This document shows, in pieces, positions 1 through 7,786 of a DNA stretch of 11,699 bases. Location: positions 1 through 11,699 of the forward strand of contig JANSLP010000555.1 of the NCBI GenBank assembly GCA_029298735.1, in the 5' to 3' direction. Made by a program: the position numbers and the translations under genes. Each line of letters starts with the position of its first letter. Position 1 is the first letter of the stretch. This stretch comes from Ophiostoma sp. CBS 140.51 (taxonomy: Eukaryota; Ascomycota; Sordariomycetes; Ophiostomatales; Ophiostomataceae). The notes under the pieces are model-generated. The model saw only the letters and a program-made list of their open reading frames with translations. It did not search any database and was not told where the DNA came from.

Positions 1-70
1 TTATTTTTTTTTTGTAATATTTTGTCGATATTCATCACATGTCACTTATTTATCGTGATTATCTCAATAA

Positions 71-116
71 TTTCTTGGGTGGAAAAACTTGAGTTTCAAA
101 GGGAGACCCCAAGAAA
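71..116. repeat. inverted repeat, 9-bp arms
   Basis: TTTCTTGGG at 71-79 is the exact reverse complement of CCCAAGAAA at 108-116, with a 28-base loop. A second, overlapping pair, GAGTTTC (91-97) and GAAACTC (113-119), offers an alternative fold, so the segment could switch between two short hairpins. No gene lies beside it and no function can be assigned. A chance pairing of this length is possible. Confidence 0.45.
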
Positions 117-124
117 CTCTAACT

Positions 125-182
125 AAAATCCAGGGACCAGGAAACAAAACCTCCACAGTCTTGGGTCAGGTCCCTGGAGTTT
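125..182. repeat. inverted repeat, 14-base arms with one mismatch
   Basis: AAAATCCAGGGACC at 125-138 pairs with GGTCCCTGGAGTTT at 169-182 in 13 of 14 positions, ten of them contiguous, around a 30-base loop. It follows directly after the inverted repeat at 71-116. In RNA it would make a stable stem-loop, but no transcript is evident. It could also be the remnant of a small mobile element or a protein-binding dyad. Confidence 0.5.
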
Positions 183-597
183 TTTGAGTTTTGCTTGGGC
201 TCTTTTGGTGTGAGTTTTTGGTGCCAGTGTCGACTTTTTCCACTCTTCTTCCTCCGCCCAAAGAAAAAAAAAGTGCGATAAAGACAGCCCGCCTCGCCCG
301 CCGCCATTGCACTTTTCCCCTCAAAATTGAAAATGCCCATTCTCAAGTCAAGACAAAGAGGAGAAGAGGAGAAGGGCAAAGGATTCCTGATGTTAGCACA
401 TTTCTCGCCAGACTACCGCTCGTTACCTTGTCAGACATGTGTTTTCCATGCGTTTTGTGACATTTGCTTGGTGTTCTTTGCTCCTTCCCGGCTTTTCTCT
501 CGCTTCTTTGTTTCCATTTTTCTATTTTCTCTCCTCATCACCACAGCAAACACTAGAAATAGCTGCATCTCACGGACCAGAAAGACGCATCGAGATT
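183..597. other. gene-free stretch with pyrimidine-rich block
   Basis: No recognisable coding signal. The part from about 464 to 539 is dominated by C and T on the plus strand. An 8-bp unit, AAGAGGAG, is exactly duplicated at 356-371. Open frames here translate to F/S/L-rich or K/R-rich strings that mirror the tracts. Confidence 0.5.
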
Positions 598-609
598 CCC
601 CCCCCCCCC
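598..609 (+). repeat. poly-C tract, 12 bases
   Basis: Twelve consecutive C residues on the plus strand, just before AGCATGG. Such a run is prone to slippage, so its length may vary between strains or reads and its assembly may be wrong by a base or more. Confidence 0.9.
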
Positions 610-941
610 AGCATGGTAAGCGTTTTGGCGTCAGTCTGGCACACGTTTTGGCAGGTTGTCAGGCTCGTGTCACCTTCCGTAGAAAGGAAAATGTGGGCTC
701 TTTTTTCCTGCAATGCAGCATCTTGGAGACTCCGTGAGGAGAAGCGAAAAGGGCCGCAGCTAGTGTAGCTCGATAGTCGACAGTCTGGGGAGGCGATATC
801 TCGAGGGGTGATAAAGGATTAAGGGTAATGCCCTCCAGTCTGCAGTCCTCCAGATAAACTTTTGCCGGCCGAGACGTTTCAACACACAGTTTCTAGAAGG
901 CTGGTATCTTGTATCTCACTCCCCCAATTTACGAGATGGAG
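610..941. other. stretch with no identified feature
   Basis: Mixed sequence without a recognisable gene. It contains two of the CGTTTTGGC words (621 and 644) and one GTCGAC (776-781), discussed as window-wide word enrichments. Nothing else stands out. Confidence 0.4.
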
Positions 942-968
942 TAGCGTCTTTCATGAGACGAGACGCTA
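942..968. repeat. inverted repeat, 8-bp arms
   Basis: TAGCGTCT at 942-949 and AGACGCTA at 961-968 are exact reverse complements around an 11-base loop. The right arm overlaps two GAGACG words (955-960 and 960-965), so this may be a dyad of protein-binding half sites rather than an RNA hairpin. A pyrimidine tract follows at once. Confidence 0.5.
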
Positions 969-975
969 AGAAAGA

Positions 976-1010
976 CCCTCTTTTTCTTCTCTCTTTCTTT
1001 CACTTTTTTT
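976..1010 (+). repeat. pyrimidine tract
   Basis: Thirty-five bases with a single purine (A at 1002). It could be a polypyrimidine stretch ahead of a splice acceptor or a promoter element, but no AG-exon junction is convincing here. Confidence 0.7.
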
Positions 1011-1114
1011 GCTGCAAATTCGTCTCTTTGCCTGTCCCCTGCTAGCTTCGACAAGTCAGGAACAGGAAACCAAGAAAATGCGGAGAAGGCCGCCGTGAAT
1101 TTCACCGAACGGGG

Positions 1115-1129
1115 CCACCCAGAGCCACA
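1115..1129. repeat. dispersed 15-mer, copy 1
   Basis: CCACCCAGAGCCACA here is identical to 1595-1609, and 5611-5625 matches 13 of the 15 bases. Identical 15-mers are expected less than once per window of this size by chance. The reverse complement reads TGTGGCTCTGGGTGG. Function unknown. Confidence 0.55.
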
Positions 1130-1325
1130 AGAGGAGCCCACCAGAAAATCGACTTTTCTCCAAAAGGTCTCTGAACCCAGTCTGAAGAAAAGGTCGAATC
1201 TGCGGAGAACGGGTTATGACGAAAAGGGAAAGAAAAGGCGCCCGTTGTTGTTGTTTTTTAAGGTCGACGGGTGCGATGGAGACAAGCTCGACAAGAGGCA
1301 AAGGAACGACGGGGAGAACGAGAAT

Positions 1326-1352
1326 CAATGGAGACAATGGAGACAATCGAGA
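1326..1352 (+). repeat. 9-bp tandem repeat, three copies
   Basis: CAATGGAGA occurs twice exactly (1326-1343), followed by the variant CAATCGAGA (1344-1352). It is one of many short tandem duplications in the window. Confidence 0.85.
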
Positions 1353-1376
1353 GCGTTTTGACCGACCAAAGCGGCC

Positions 1377-1394
1377 AAGATCTTCCCACGTGGG
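1377..1394. promoter_or_regulatory. adjacent palindromes with a CACGTG core
   Basis: AAGATCTT (1377-1384) directly abuts CCCACGTGGG (1385-1394), both perfect palindromes. CACGTG is the classic E-box/G-box recognised by bHLH or bZIP dimers in many eukaryotes; a second CACGTG lies at 2107-2112. Whether this site is used is inference, as no adjacent gene start is established. Confidence 0.3.
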
Positions 1395-1490
1395 TTCCAA
1401 ACACAAGCTGGAGAGGAGACGAAAGTGTGAAAGCCAAGAATCAAGATGCAGGTGAAAGTTGAAGAAAAAGAAAGAAAATGCATCAGAAAA

Positions 1491-1500
1491 TTGCATGCAA
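1491..1500. promoter_or_regulatory. palindrome TTGCATGCAA
   Basis: A perfect 10-bp palindrome holding the octamer TGCATGCA, which recurs at 8611-8618 and 10822-10829. Factors that read CATGCA-type sites are known in apicomplexans (ApiAP2) and plants (B3). The link to this genome is inference. Confidence 0.3.
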
Positions 1501-1594
1501 AAGAGTAGAGGAAGATCGGACGAGCATTTCTCTCTCTCGTTATTTCCCTTTAGTTTTTTATTTGACCGAGCAGACGGAGACGAGACAAAGCCCC

Positions 1595-1609
1595 CCACCC
1601 AGAGCCACA
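1595..1609. repeat. dispersed 15-mer, copy 2
   Basis: Exact second copy of the CCACCCAGAGCCACA word at 1115-1129, 480 bases away and in the same orientation. It lies just upstream of a purine-rich tract, as does the degenerate third copy's neighbourhood near 5611. Confidence 0.55.
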
Positions 1610-1634
1610 GCATTGGGGGCCGGCAGATGCAAAT

Positions 1635-1696
1635 GAGGAAAGAGAAGAAGAAGTGGGAGGGTGTGACGAAAGAAGGAAAGAAGAAGAGACGAAGAC
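1635..1696 (+). repeat. purine-rich tract
   Basis: About 60 bases that are nearly all A and G, with a few isolated T and C. On the minus strand the same bases lack stop codons and yield an S/F/L-rich open frame (1056-1700), which I regard as a by-product of composition. Confidence 0.6.
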
Positions 1697-1763
1697 CCAA
1701 ACAAATTGAGAAGCGAGAGTGTCAGAATGTGTCTGATGGAATCCATATTGCACCTTTGGCAAT

Positions 1764-1779
1764 CGACCATCGATGGTCG
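1764..1779. promoter_or_regulatory. 16-bp perfect palindrome
   Basis: CGACCATCGATGGTCG is identical to its reverse complement with no spacer. By chance about 0.2 such 16-bp palindromes are expected in a window this long. Perfect dyads of this size suit a homodimeric DNA-binding protein, but no regulated gene can be named. Confidence 0.4.
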
Positions 1780-1821
1780 TGCTCATCTCTGCAACTTTGC
1801 GCATTCTGAGAAATAGCAATC

Positions 1822-1843
1822 CACAATCATCCCATAATCATCC
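1822..1843 (+). repeat. 11-bp tandem duplication
   Basis: CACAATCATCC (1822-1832) is followed by CATAATCATCC (1833-1843), one mismatch apart. A third, decayed unit, CAAAATCAATG, follows. Confidence 0.75.
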
Positions 1844-1854
1844 CAAAATCAATG

Positions 1855-2447
1855 TGAAATGGGGACGCCACCAAAATGAATGGAGCACACACCTGTCCGT
1901 GGCCCTGGATATGGATAGAAGAGTGGGGCGTTGTGGAAAGCTGTCCCCACTGTTTCGTCGTAGGATCTCACTTGTCTGTTTTCTCTTTCTCTTCTTTCTC
2001 TTTCTCGTTCAAAGTATGGGGCATTTTTGGCGTTCGGTGGGCCATGTTCTCTTTAACTCTTCCTTTCGTTACGTAAGTCTGCAATTGCGACGTCAAGGCC
2101 TCCGAGCACGTGTTGACAAGAATGAAGACTGCAGAGAGAAGGGGCTGCATTTTGCGTCGTTCTCTCATCTGCGACGCATTTCTGTGTCTGGCTTCCTTTC
2201 GGTTCCTTTTCCACTTTTGAATTTGAGGGTCTTGTCATCTTGGCTAGGCTCCATAAGACGAGGTTGGACGGAGCACGGAAGATCTGGAAATTGACGACCA
2301 AAATGAACATCGAAAGAAATTTCATCATGGAAATAGCAGGATGTACAAGTAAACAGTAATTCATTGAGCAAAGTTTGTTATTTCCAGACTTGGGTGAGGC
2401 TATTGAGTTATTGACTGGAATGGAAAGAACGGATGGCAGGGGAGTGC
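1855..2447. other. gene-free stretch with pure pyrimidine run
   Basis: No recognisable gene. Positions 1979-2006 are 28 consecutive pyrimidines on the plus strand. A GTAAGT donor-like hexamer occurs near 2073, without a paired exon that I can defend. The remainder shows no structure I can support. Confidence 0.45.
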
Positions 2448-2465
2448 AATTGGAATTGGAATTGG
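2448..2465 (+). repeat. hexamer repeat (AATTGG)x3
   Basis: Three exact copies of AATTGG lead directly into the G-run segment that starts at 2464. Confidence 0.85.
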
Positions 2466-2476
2466 GAAGGAGAGAA

Positions 2477-2502
2477 GGGAAGGGAAGGGAGCGGGCGGCG
2501 GG
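2477..2502 (+). other. G-quadruplex motif
   Basis: Five GGG runs at 2477, 2482, 2487, 2493 and 2500 are separated by loops of 2, 2, 3 and 4 bases, which satisfies the G3+N1-7 consensus with a spare run. A further GGG lies at 2464. Short loops favour a stable parallel quadruplex. Function (promoter, origin or fragile site) is unknown. Confidence 0.6.
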
Positions 2503-2512
2503 ACGCTCCCGC
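2498..2512. repeat. small hairpin at end of G-quadruplex
   Basis: GCGGGA (2498-2503) pairs with TCCCGC (2507-2512) around the loop CGC. It shares the last G run of the quadruplex motif, so the two folds would compete. Confidence 0.45.
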
Positions 2513-2551
2513 TCCACTACAGTTTAGGACCCTTTTGGCAACCTATTTTTT

Positions 2552-2564
2552 GGGGGGGGAGGGG
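2552..2564 (+). repeat. G run (G8 A G4)
   Basis: Eight G, one A and four G follow a T stretch, about 50 bases after the quadruplex motif. This run is liable to slippage and assembly error. Confidence 0.85.
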
Positions 2565-3061
2565 AAGGTTGGAACCTTTTTGGTCAAGCCAGCCATTTCA
2601 GCCGTTGGCAACGGCCAATACCCAGAAAAATGACAACCGAGACACAAATCGAAGGAAAGAACTCTTCCATGACAGCTAGTGTAAAAACAAGCGAAACCAA
2701 GAGGCCAAGCAACGAAACAAGCGAGTGAAAAGTGCTCCGCCAGAAAACATCACATTTGTTCTTTCTTGTCTTCGTTTACTTTTCTCTTCTTGTCGTCTTT
2801 TTTTTGCCTCCCAATCTCGGAAAAGGTCTCCATCGCGATCTAGCTGGTGCACGGAGATGGTTGACGGACGCGGAACGGGGGGATGGAAAAGGAAAAGGGT
2901 TTAGCAAAACAGACTAACACAAAAAACACACAGGCAGATTTGGTGTTGACAGGCCCTGACAGCCGACAGGACATGATAAACGTGGCCGAACAGACCTCCT
3001 GTCTACTCCAAGTAAACAACAAGTTAGACCACGATGCATCATGCAGGATGAAAAGCATGGC
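2565..3061. other. stretch with no identified gene
   Basis: Moderately pyrimidine-rich around 2755-2815. At 2947-2969 the pentamer GACAG occurs three times, roughly 10 bases apart (2948, 2958, 2965), a decayed example of the period seen elsewhere. No coding or RNA signal is recognisable. Confidence 0.4.
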
Positions 3062-3081
3062 AAAAGGGCGTAAAAGGGCGT
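3062..3081 (+). repeat. 10-bp tandem duplication
   Basis: AAAAGGGCGT occurs twice in exact tandem. Confidence 0.85.
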
Positions 3082-3322
3082 CGGCAGAAATGCCATGGCA
3101 GCGGGCAGGCAGTGTTGGCAGATTCATTGGACAAGATGCCACGATATGTTTGATGCAAGTTAAAAAGCACTGACCAGTTCGCGACATGAAGAGCTGAAGA
3201 AACATGTCCAAAAAGGACAAGCTGCACAAGTGGACGGCGATGGTTGACGACGATGGCGGTGGTTCACGGAGAAGGAGACCCATTGGGAGGAGTGGGCGTG
3301 AATTTAGATGAATCATGGCAAT

Positions 3323-3342
3323 TCAATGAGGGTCAATGAGGG
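3323..3342 (+). repeat. 10-bp tandem duplication
   Basis: TCAATGAGGG occurs twice in exact tandem. The flanks are unrelated to each other, which suits a single recent duplication event. Confidence 0.85.
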
Positions 3343-3431
3343 CCAACGTGCGCAGGTTGGTGATGAAGCTCGTGAGAACAGAGCCCACTTGGTAAACAAA
3401 GGCCAAGGCCAATAAAGGATGATTATGAGAC

Positions 3432-3490
3432 CAAAAAGCCCAAAAAGCCCATGCACGGTTCCCAATTTGCCCATGTTTGGCCATGTTTTG
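3432..3490 (+). repeat. two adjacent short tandem duplications
   Basis: CAAAAAGCC is exactly duplicated at 3432-3449. CCATGTTTGG and CCATGTTTTG lie in tandem at 3471-3490. The octamer CCATGTTT returns at 3528-3535 and a GCATGTTT lies near 3562, so the local sequence seems to have grown by repeated copying. Confidence 0.7.
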
Positions 3491-3700
3491 CCTCTGGTGG
3501 ACGGTCTGTTCGCCGGGGAGGCGATGCCCATGTTTCCTAGCATTTGTTAGCATCTCTCTTGGCATGTTTGTTAGTACATGTATTGTTTTCAAGGCCATTC
3601 AGAGACTAATTCTCGTGATGAAGACGCCTTTCCTCTTCCACGATATTGCCGTAGCCAGATTGTGTGCTCTCATTCTTGCCTTGTCGGCTTTCTTTGTGGT

Positions 3701-3730
3701 CCTTGGTGGTCTTTGGTGGTCTTTGGTGGT
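3701..3730 (+). repeat. 10-bp tandem repeat, three copies
   Basis: CCTTGGTGGT is followed by two exact CTTTGGTGGT units. The preceding ten bases, TCTTTGTGGT, look like a fourth, decayed copy. Confidence 0.85.
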
Positions 3731-3844
3731 CCATACTTGTGCTCATTTCAACCAGATGCAGAGAGCCTTTTAGCGTCCTTGTAGCGTTCGCCGTCCCTGT
3801 CTGAACACTACTTTCTGGAGGTGTTAGTGTGTTCCTTGGCTTGG

Positions 3845-3866
3845 AAGCCATCTCCAAGCCATCTTC
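3845..3866 (+). repeat. 11-bp tandem duplication
   Basis: AAGCCATCTCC is followed by AAGCCATCTTC, one mismatch apart. Confidence 0.75.
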
Positions 3867-4289
3867 TTTTTGATCTCTGTCAGTTCTGACTGAACATTCT
3901 TCCCCTGCAAGAGGCCTGTTCCTGGGTCCTTTACTCACTGGCGTCTGTTGGCGTGCACGGCTGACGCCGCTCCGATTGCTAGTCTCCAGCTGTGTATTCC
4001 CTGTTTTTTTAGGCCAGGCCATTTCGTGTTTTCTTTAGCACATTAGCAGATCGATCGAGCTGGAGGTCATGAAGATGAAGGTGAATTTGTGGATGGGCGA
4101 GGATACGGAAACTCAAATCAATTTGCATGTTGTGGTTGCCTTGTCTATCCGCCCTCTGCGCCCAATCAGTTGGCCTGGGCTGTCCAAAATTGGGTCAATT
4201 GGACCTAAAAGTGTTATGGAGACGTTCAATTTACAGCGGTGTTCCTGGTTCTTTCATGATCATTGTGGTCCCTGTTGCGCCTCTGGCTT
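3867..4289. other. stretch with no identified gene
   Basis: No coding signal is recognised. A CCAAT-type word, CCAATCAG, lies at 4162-4169 inside small overlapping inverted repeats: CCCAAT (4161-4166) with ATTGGG (4189-4194), and GTCCAA (4182-4187) with TTGGAC (4199-4204). These may be coincidental. Confidence 0.35.
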
Positions 4290-4311
4290 CGTTTTGACCT
4301 CGTTTTGACCT
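4290..4311 (+). repeat. 11-bp tandem duplication, CGTTTTGACCT
   Basis: Two exact tandem copies. The second lies in the 16-mer CCTCGTTTTGACCTCT (4298-4313), which returns identically at 11158-11173. CTTTGAACG follows soon after in both places. Confidence 0.85.
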
Positions 4312-4313
4312 CT

Positions 4314-4959
4314 GCTTTGAACGAATAACGCTCTGAGAATCATGTTCCTGTCCGCCGATCTGCAGCTCGTTCAGCTCGGGCAAGCAGTGGGTTTGTGTCC
4401 GATTATGTCGATTGTGCGCAATACGGGGAGCACGTAAAGACAGTTCTTTGTTTGTTCATCGTTGGCCACGGCTGTTTCACGATCTCGTTAGATGCAGCTG
4501 GATACGTAGCCAAGAATCTAGGAAGTTAAAACAAAGACCAAACAAAGAGACATGCAGACAGTGCATGAAGTCGGCGACGTCCTTCTGTCCCCATCATGAG
4601 CTTCTGTCCAGTCTGACGACACATCCCAGACTTTGCGTTGGAACTAACATAGCGTGATATGCAGGCGAGTGAAAAGGGAAAAGAGGCACGACGAGGAGGG
4701 AATAGGGGGAATACGGACGATGAGATGAGGGTAGAAAACGTCCAAATTACTCTTTGACCTCTTTGTGGTGCATTCAGCGTTCTTCCATGGACCTTCTCGA
4801 AGAAACAAGGACATGAGTCGCTGGTTTTCGCTGGGTCTCTTCTTGCCGGCGGCGTGTTTGGCCTTTGGGCTAGGAGATTTTTTCCTTCTTATTTCCTCTT
4901 TTGCCACTAGTTTGGGGAGAATATGTGCAGAACAAAATAGTGTGTGTGGAGGGCACCGT
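4314..4959. other. stretch with no identified gene
   Basis: I see no gene. CAGCTCG occurs twice, nine bases apart, at 4363 and 4372. A CTTTGACCTC word near 4750 belongs to the same word family as the repeat at 4290. The rest is unremarkable mixed sequence. Confidence 0.35.
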
Positions 4960-4990
4960 GGAGGAAGGAAAGAAAAGAGGAGGAAGAAGA
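4960..4990 (+). repeat. pure purine run, 31 bases
   Basis: Every base from 4960 to 4990 is A or G on the plus strand. Such runs can form triplex DNA, or be purine-rich splicing enhancers if transcribed. Neither role is shown here. Confidence 0.8.
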
Positions 4991-5089
4991 TGGCGGCGCA
5001 AAATGGGACAGAATAGGAAATTTGTTTCTATTTTTCAAGATAAGAAGCAGACGCAGAAGGGCTCAAAAAGAAAGAGGCAAGAAACGAAC

Positions 5090-5111
5090 GATGGGGCCGT
5101 GATGGGGCCGT
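5090..5111 (+). repeat. 11-bp tandem duplication
   Basis: GATGGGGCCGT occurs twice in exact tandem. Confidence 0.85.
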
Positions 5112-5271
5112 TGATGGACAGAGAGACGGACGAGTACATCCTGAGCATTGATCAGTGAACGATGAGCATGGACACACACCGAGCCGGGATGACCGAGGCG
5201 GGAGTGCGAAGAATGATTGTGAAGACGAGAGAGGAGATATAGAACGAGGCAGTTATCACGATAGATCGTCG

Positions 5272-5306
5272 TTTTCGTCGACTCCTTTTGTCGACACCGA
5301 CGAAAA
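5272..5306. repeat. inverted repeat enclosing two GTCGAC sites
   Basis: TTTTCGTCG (5272-5280) is the exact reverse complement of CGACGAAAA (5298-5306), with a 17-base loop. Two self-complementary GTCGAC hexamers, at 5277-5282 and 5290-5295, overlap the left arm and the loop. The element thus contains nested symmetry, unlike a simple terminator. Role unknown. Confidence 0.55.
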
Positions 5307-5482
5307 GGCACACCCCCATGCAGGATTCTACGTGTGATCTAAAGCAGGACAGAGAACATCATTATCACAAGCAAGTCGAGCGGCAGGAAGAAAGACGCAA
5401 AACGGGTCGTCGGTGATGGCAGTGGGGGTGCAACTGCCGTCACCACTGCTCCGACCACGTTGTGAAGAATGTAGTGACACCA

Positions 5483-5500
5483 AGAATCAAAAGAATCAAA
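5483..5500 (+). repeat. 9-bp tandem duplication
   Basis: AGAATCAAA occurs twice in exact tandem. Confidence 0.8.
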
Positions 5501-5579
5501 AGAAGCGCCGGGAAAGAGACCCTGAAACGGTGACACTGTCAAAAAGAAAGCTTGTCGGATTTTGTCGACATGGTTCATC

Positions 5580-5609
5580 AAGAAAAGAAGAAAGAAAAAA
5601 GAAGAAGAA
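5580..5609 (+). repeat. pure purine run, 30 bases
   Basis: Every base is A or G. The degenerate third copy of the CCACCCAGAGCCACA word (5611-5625) follows directly. Confidence 0.8.
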
Positions 5610-5912
5610 CCCCCACAGAGCCACATAAAGTTGAGTTGAATTACGTTGTGATATTCAGAGATGTGGGCAAACGACGTTTGTTTCGGTGACAAAAGCAGAG
5701 AATAAGAGAAATGGCAGAGAATCACCAAAGGGCATGGGCAGATGGCGCACGATAACTCGCTCGTTATCTCGTCCGCCCAGAGGACCCAAAGAGTCCCACG
5801 AGATCCAGAATCCACAAAAATCCACCTTTCCTCTCTGAGAATCCACTCTTCTCTCCCACGTCTCCCACTCGAGAAACCCCCGCGCCCAACTATCTCTTGA
5901 GACCCTCGAGCC

Positions 5913-5998
5913 AGGCACAAGCGACACCCGCCAGGCACGCAGGCACGCAAGCATGCTCTTTAATTCTCTCAGGCACACAAAGAGAGGCACACAAAGAG
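5913..5998 (+). repeat. AGGCAC repeat cluster
   Basis: AGGCAC begins at 5913, 5933, 5941, 5971 and 5985. The pair at 5933-5948 is an exact 8-bp tandem (AGGCACGC), and 5971-5998 is an exact 14-bp tandem (AGGCACACAAAGAG). The mixture of unit lengths suggests successive slippage events rather than one array. Confidence 0.75.
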
Positions 5999-6137
5999 AG
6001 GGAAAGATAGTGAGTGTGCTTGAAAGTCGGCCATTACCGTAGGGTTGCATCGTTCCTGAGTTGGAAAAGAGAGTTGAGTGGGAGCTTCGGTGGGAGGCTG
6101 CATAATTTTCCCACTTTTGTTGAGGAAACGAAGAGAA

Positions 6138-6164
6138 GCCAAAGATGCCAAAGAAGCCAAACGA
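6138..6164 (+). repeat. 9-bp tandem repeat, three copies
   Basis: GCCAAAGAT, GCCAAAGAA and GCCAAACGA follow one another without gaps, with the leading GCCAAA constant. Confidence 0.75.
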
Positions 6165-6174
6165 GAGAACAACC

Positions 6175-6184
6175 CCACGCGTGG
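6175..6184. promoter_or_regulatory. palindrome CCACGCGTGG
   Basis: A perfect 10-bp palindrome with an ACGCGT core, the sequence of the fungal MluI cell-cycle box. A second ACGCGT-like word (ACGCGTC) lies near 11000. The regulatory reading is inference, as no target gene is known. Confidence 0.2.
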
Positions 6185-6744
6185 AAACTTGAGAATCCGC
6201 TTGAGATATTGAGAGATAATGGCATCTTTAGCTCTTTGTTTAGAAAGTAGTCTCGAAGGATTGACAGCAAAATGGCAAGTCAAGCACTCTATCAAATGCC
6301 GCCATCGAGGATATCAATCCGTCGTGGATCCTGGATAGACGCAGACTGCCGGAGGTGACGAGACATTGCGGGATAGTCGACATTGAGTGATTTGGAGACT
6401 ATTGCTACTTTGTACAGATTGCAGACAGCCGCGTTTTGCGTGATAGCCGGCAATGTTCCCACTTGGACCTACGGCGAGGCCGTCTCTTCTGAGAGTGCGG
6501 CGATTGATACCGATTGACACCAAGATAACAGCTTCCGGCGGACAGAGACTACGAACAAGAATTACGGAGCCTTTTTGCAGTAGGGCAGAGTAAATATGGA
6601 GAGTAATATGGGGACGGAAGAGGTAAAAAAATAGAGATAGAGAACAATCTGCAGGGTGAAGTCAGTAGAATATGCAGCCTGCAGTAAGACGGAACTTTTA
6701 CTTTATCCAAATCAACTCAATTCAACCCCGCCCGAGCCCCATTC
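6185..6744. other. stretch with no identified feature
   Basis: Mixed sequence with one GTCGAC (6376-6381), one CGTTTTG (6432-6438) and one CGTCTC (6481-6486). No gene, RNA or repeat can be supported. Confidence 0.35.
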
Positions 6745-6772
6745 CCAGGAACCAGGAACCAGGAACCAGGAA
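6745..6772 (+). repeat. 7-bp minisatellite, four copies
   Basis: CCAGGAA is repeated four times exactly. A single related CCAGGAA occurs near 137-143 in the left inverted repeat. Confidence 0.9.
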
Positions 6773-7718
6773 CGAGGCCCGACTGCCGGGGCACAGAAAA
6801 AAGACGTGAGACTGTAGAAAGGACGAAGGAACAGAGGGAATAATTGGAAATAAATTGGTGGATAAGAGATCGAGAAGGAAAGAAGACAAACGTAAAAATC
6901 CAAAGGAAAAAATATAACTTCGGAAGAGAGTTGATAACTCACGTAGAAGAAAATAGTTAAAACATAACTTAATACATATTCACCGAACGAAAAAGAAAAG
7001 AAAAAACCCTTACAGCAACCGAGGCTGCGTTTTGGCAGTGCTTTGGCAGTTGTCTTTGTCGACGATGGTTGTGCAGTGTTCTTTTCAGTCTATGCAAATT
7101 CAATAGCCTCGTTGACGTGCCTGTTGGGCAGGACTTTCTGTCTCTCACGTCTTTCTATTTTTACCAACCACCATCACAACAGTACACACCATCAACGCCG
7201 AAACTGACGCCCTGACAGTGAGAACAAAGAAGTGAGGCGGGCTGAGCCCCAAGTCTGTTGCTGAGAAGGGAAAGCCGCCGGGCACGGCTGGGCAGTCCCG
7301 CGCATAACGTCACTAAACCAGACAACAGCTCTATCAGTTGCCTTCTATAAACTAGGCACAGATAGTTGACAACACTTGCGGACGCTATTTGCTTTTCAAA
7401 CAAGCCAGTGCAAGGAACGGCGCACAACAGACGAGCCAAAGCACACCAAGAACGACACCACTGCAAGCCACTGCTGAAACGCCCTACTCAGTACACGCAG
7501 CGCAGTTTAGTGCTGTTTTTGGGCATCTTTTTGCCTTTTTTTTGCCACCCGGAAGACGCCAGCTCCGGCGGTCGTCCAGCGGGGACGCTGTTAGTTAGTG
7601 TCTTCTTAGCCAACGGCGCAGATCAAGACTGCCGTAAGACGGTTGTCGACTGGCCTCAGCCGCGCCAGAGAACAGTCGAAAACGTGCCTTGATACGCTCT
7701 GACATGTGCTCGAGGTCC
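6773..7718. other. stretch with no identified gene
   Basis: No recognisable coding region. A TTTGGCAGTGC/TTTGGCAGTTG pair lies in tandem at 7031-7052. A TATAAA occurs at 7346-7351. The open frame from 7366 to 7692 starts at TTG rather than ATG and resembles no family I know. Confidence 0.35.
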
Positions 7719-7786
7719 CCTAAAATCGTCTAAATATGCTCACAAGTGCCCTAAAATTCTCTAAACTGCCCAAACGTGTGCTAAAA
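7719..7786 (+). repeat. 30/31-bp CTAAA array
   Basis: CTAAAA begins at 7720, 7751 and 7781, spaced 31 and 30 bases apart. The first two units contain a second CTAAA ten bases on (7730, 7761). Copies share the layout CTAAAAT-NN-TCTAAA followed by a tail ending in a GTG-like word. Five CTAAA motifs therefore sit at 10, 21, 10 and 20 base steps, near whole turns of the helix. Confidence 0.65.

Noticed and set aside
1193..1206. GGTCGAATC, resembling a tRNA B box
   Set aside because: It lacks one base of the consensus, and no A box, acceptor stem or cloverleaf can be drawn upstream.
1056..1700. Reverse-strand open frame of 214 codons
   Set aside because: It runs opposite purine-rich sequence, which removes stop codons from the minus strand. 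The translation is dominated by F, S, L and P and resembles no family I know.
5339..5950. Reverse-strand open frame of 203 codons
   Set aside because: It has the same tract-driven composition. A few hydrophobic stretches look like membrane segments but come from pyrimidine-rich sequence. No domain is recognised.
5913..5998. Possible CRISPR-like array
   Set aside because: Unit lengths vary between 8 and 30 bases with no constant spacers. It reads as successive slippage duplications.
7366..7692. Forward open frame of 108 codons after a TATAAA word
   Set aside because: It starts at TTG rather than ATG. The composition is mixed but no motif or family is recognised, and a second forward frame is open over much of the same span.
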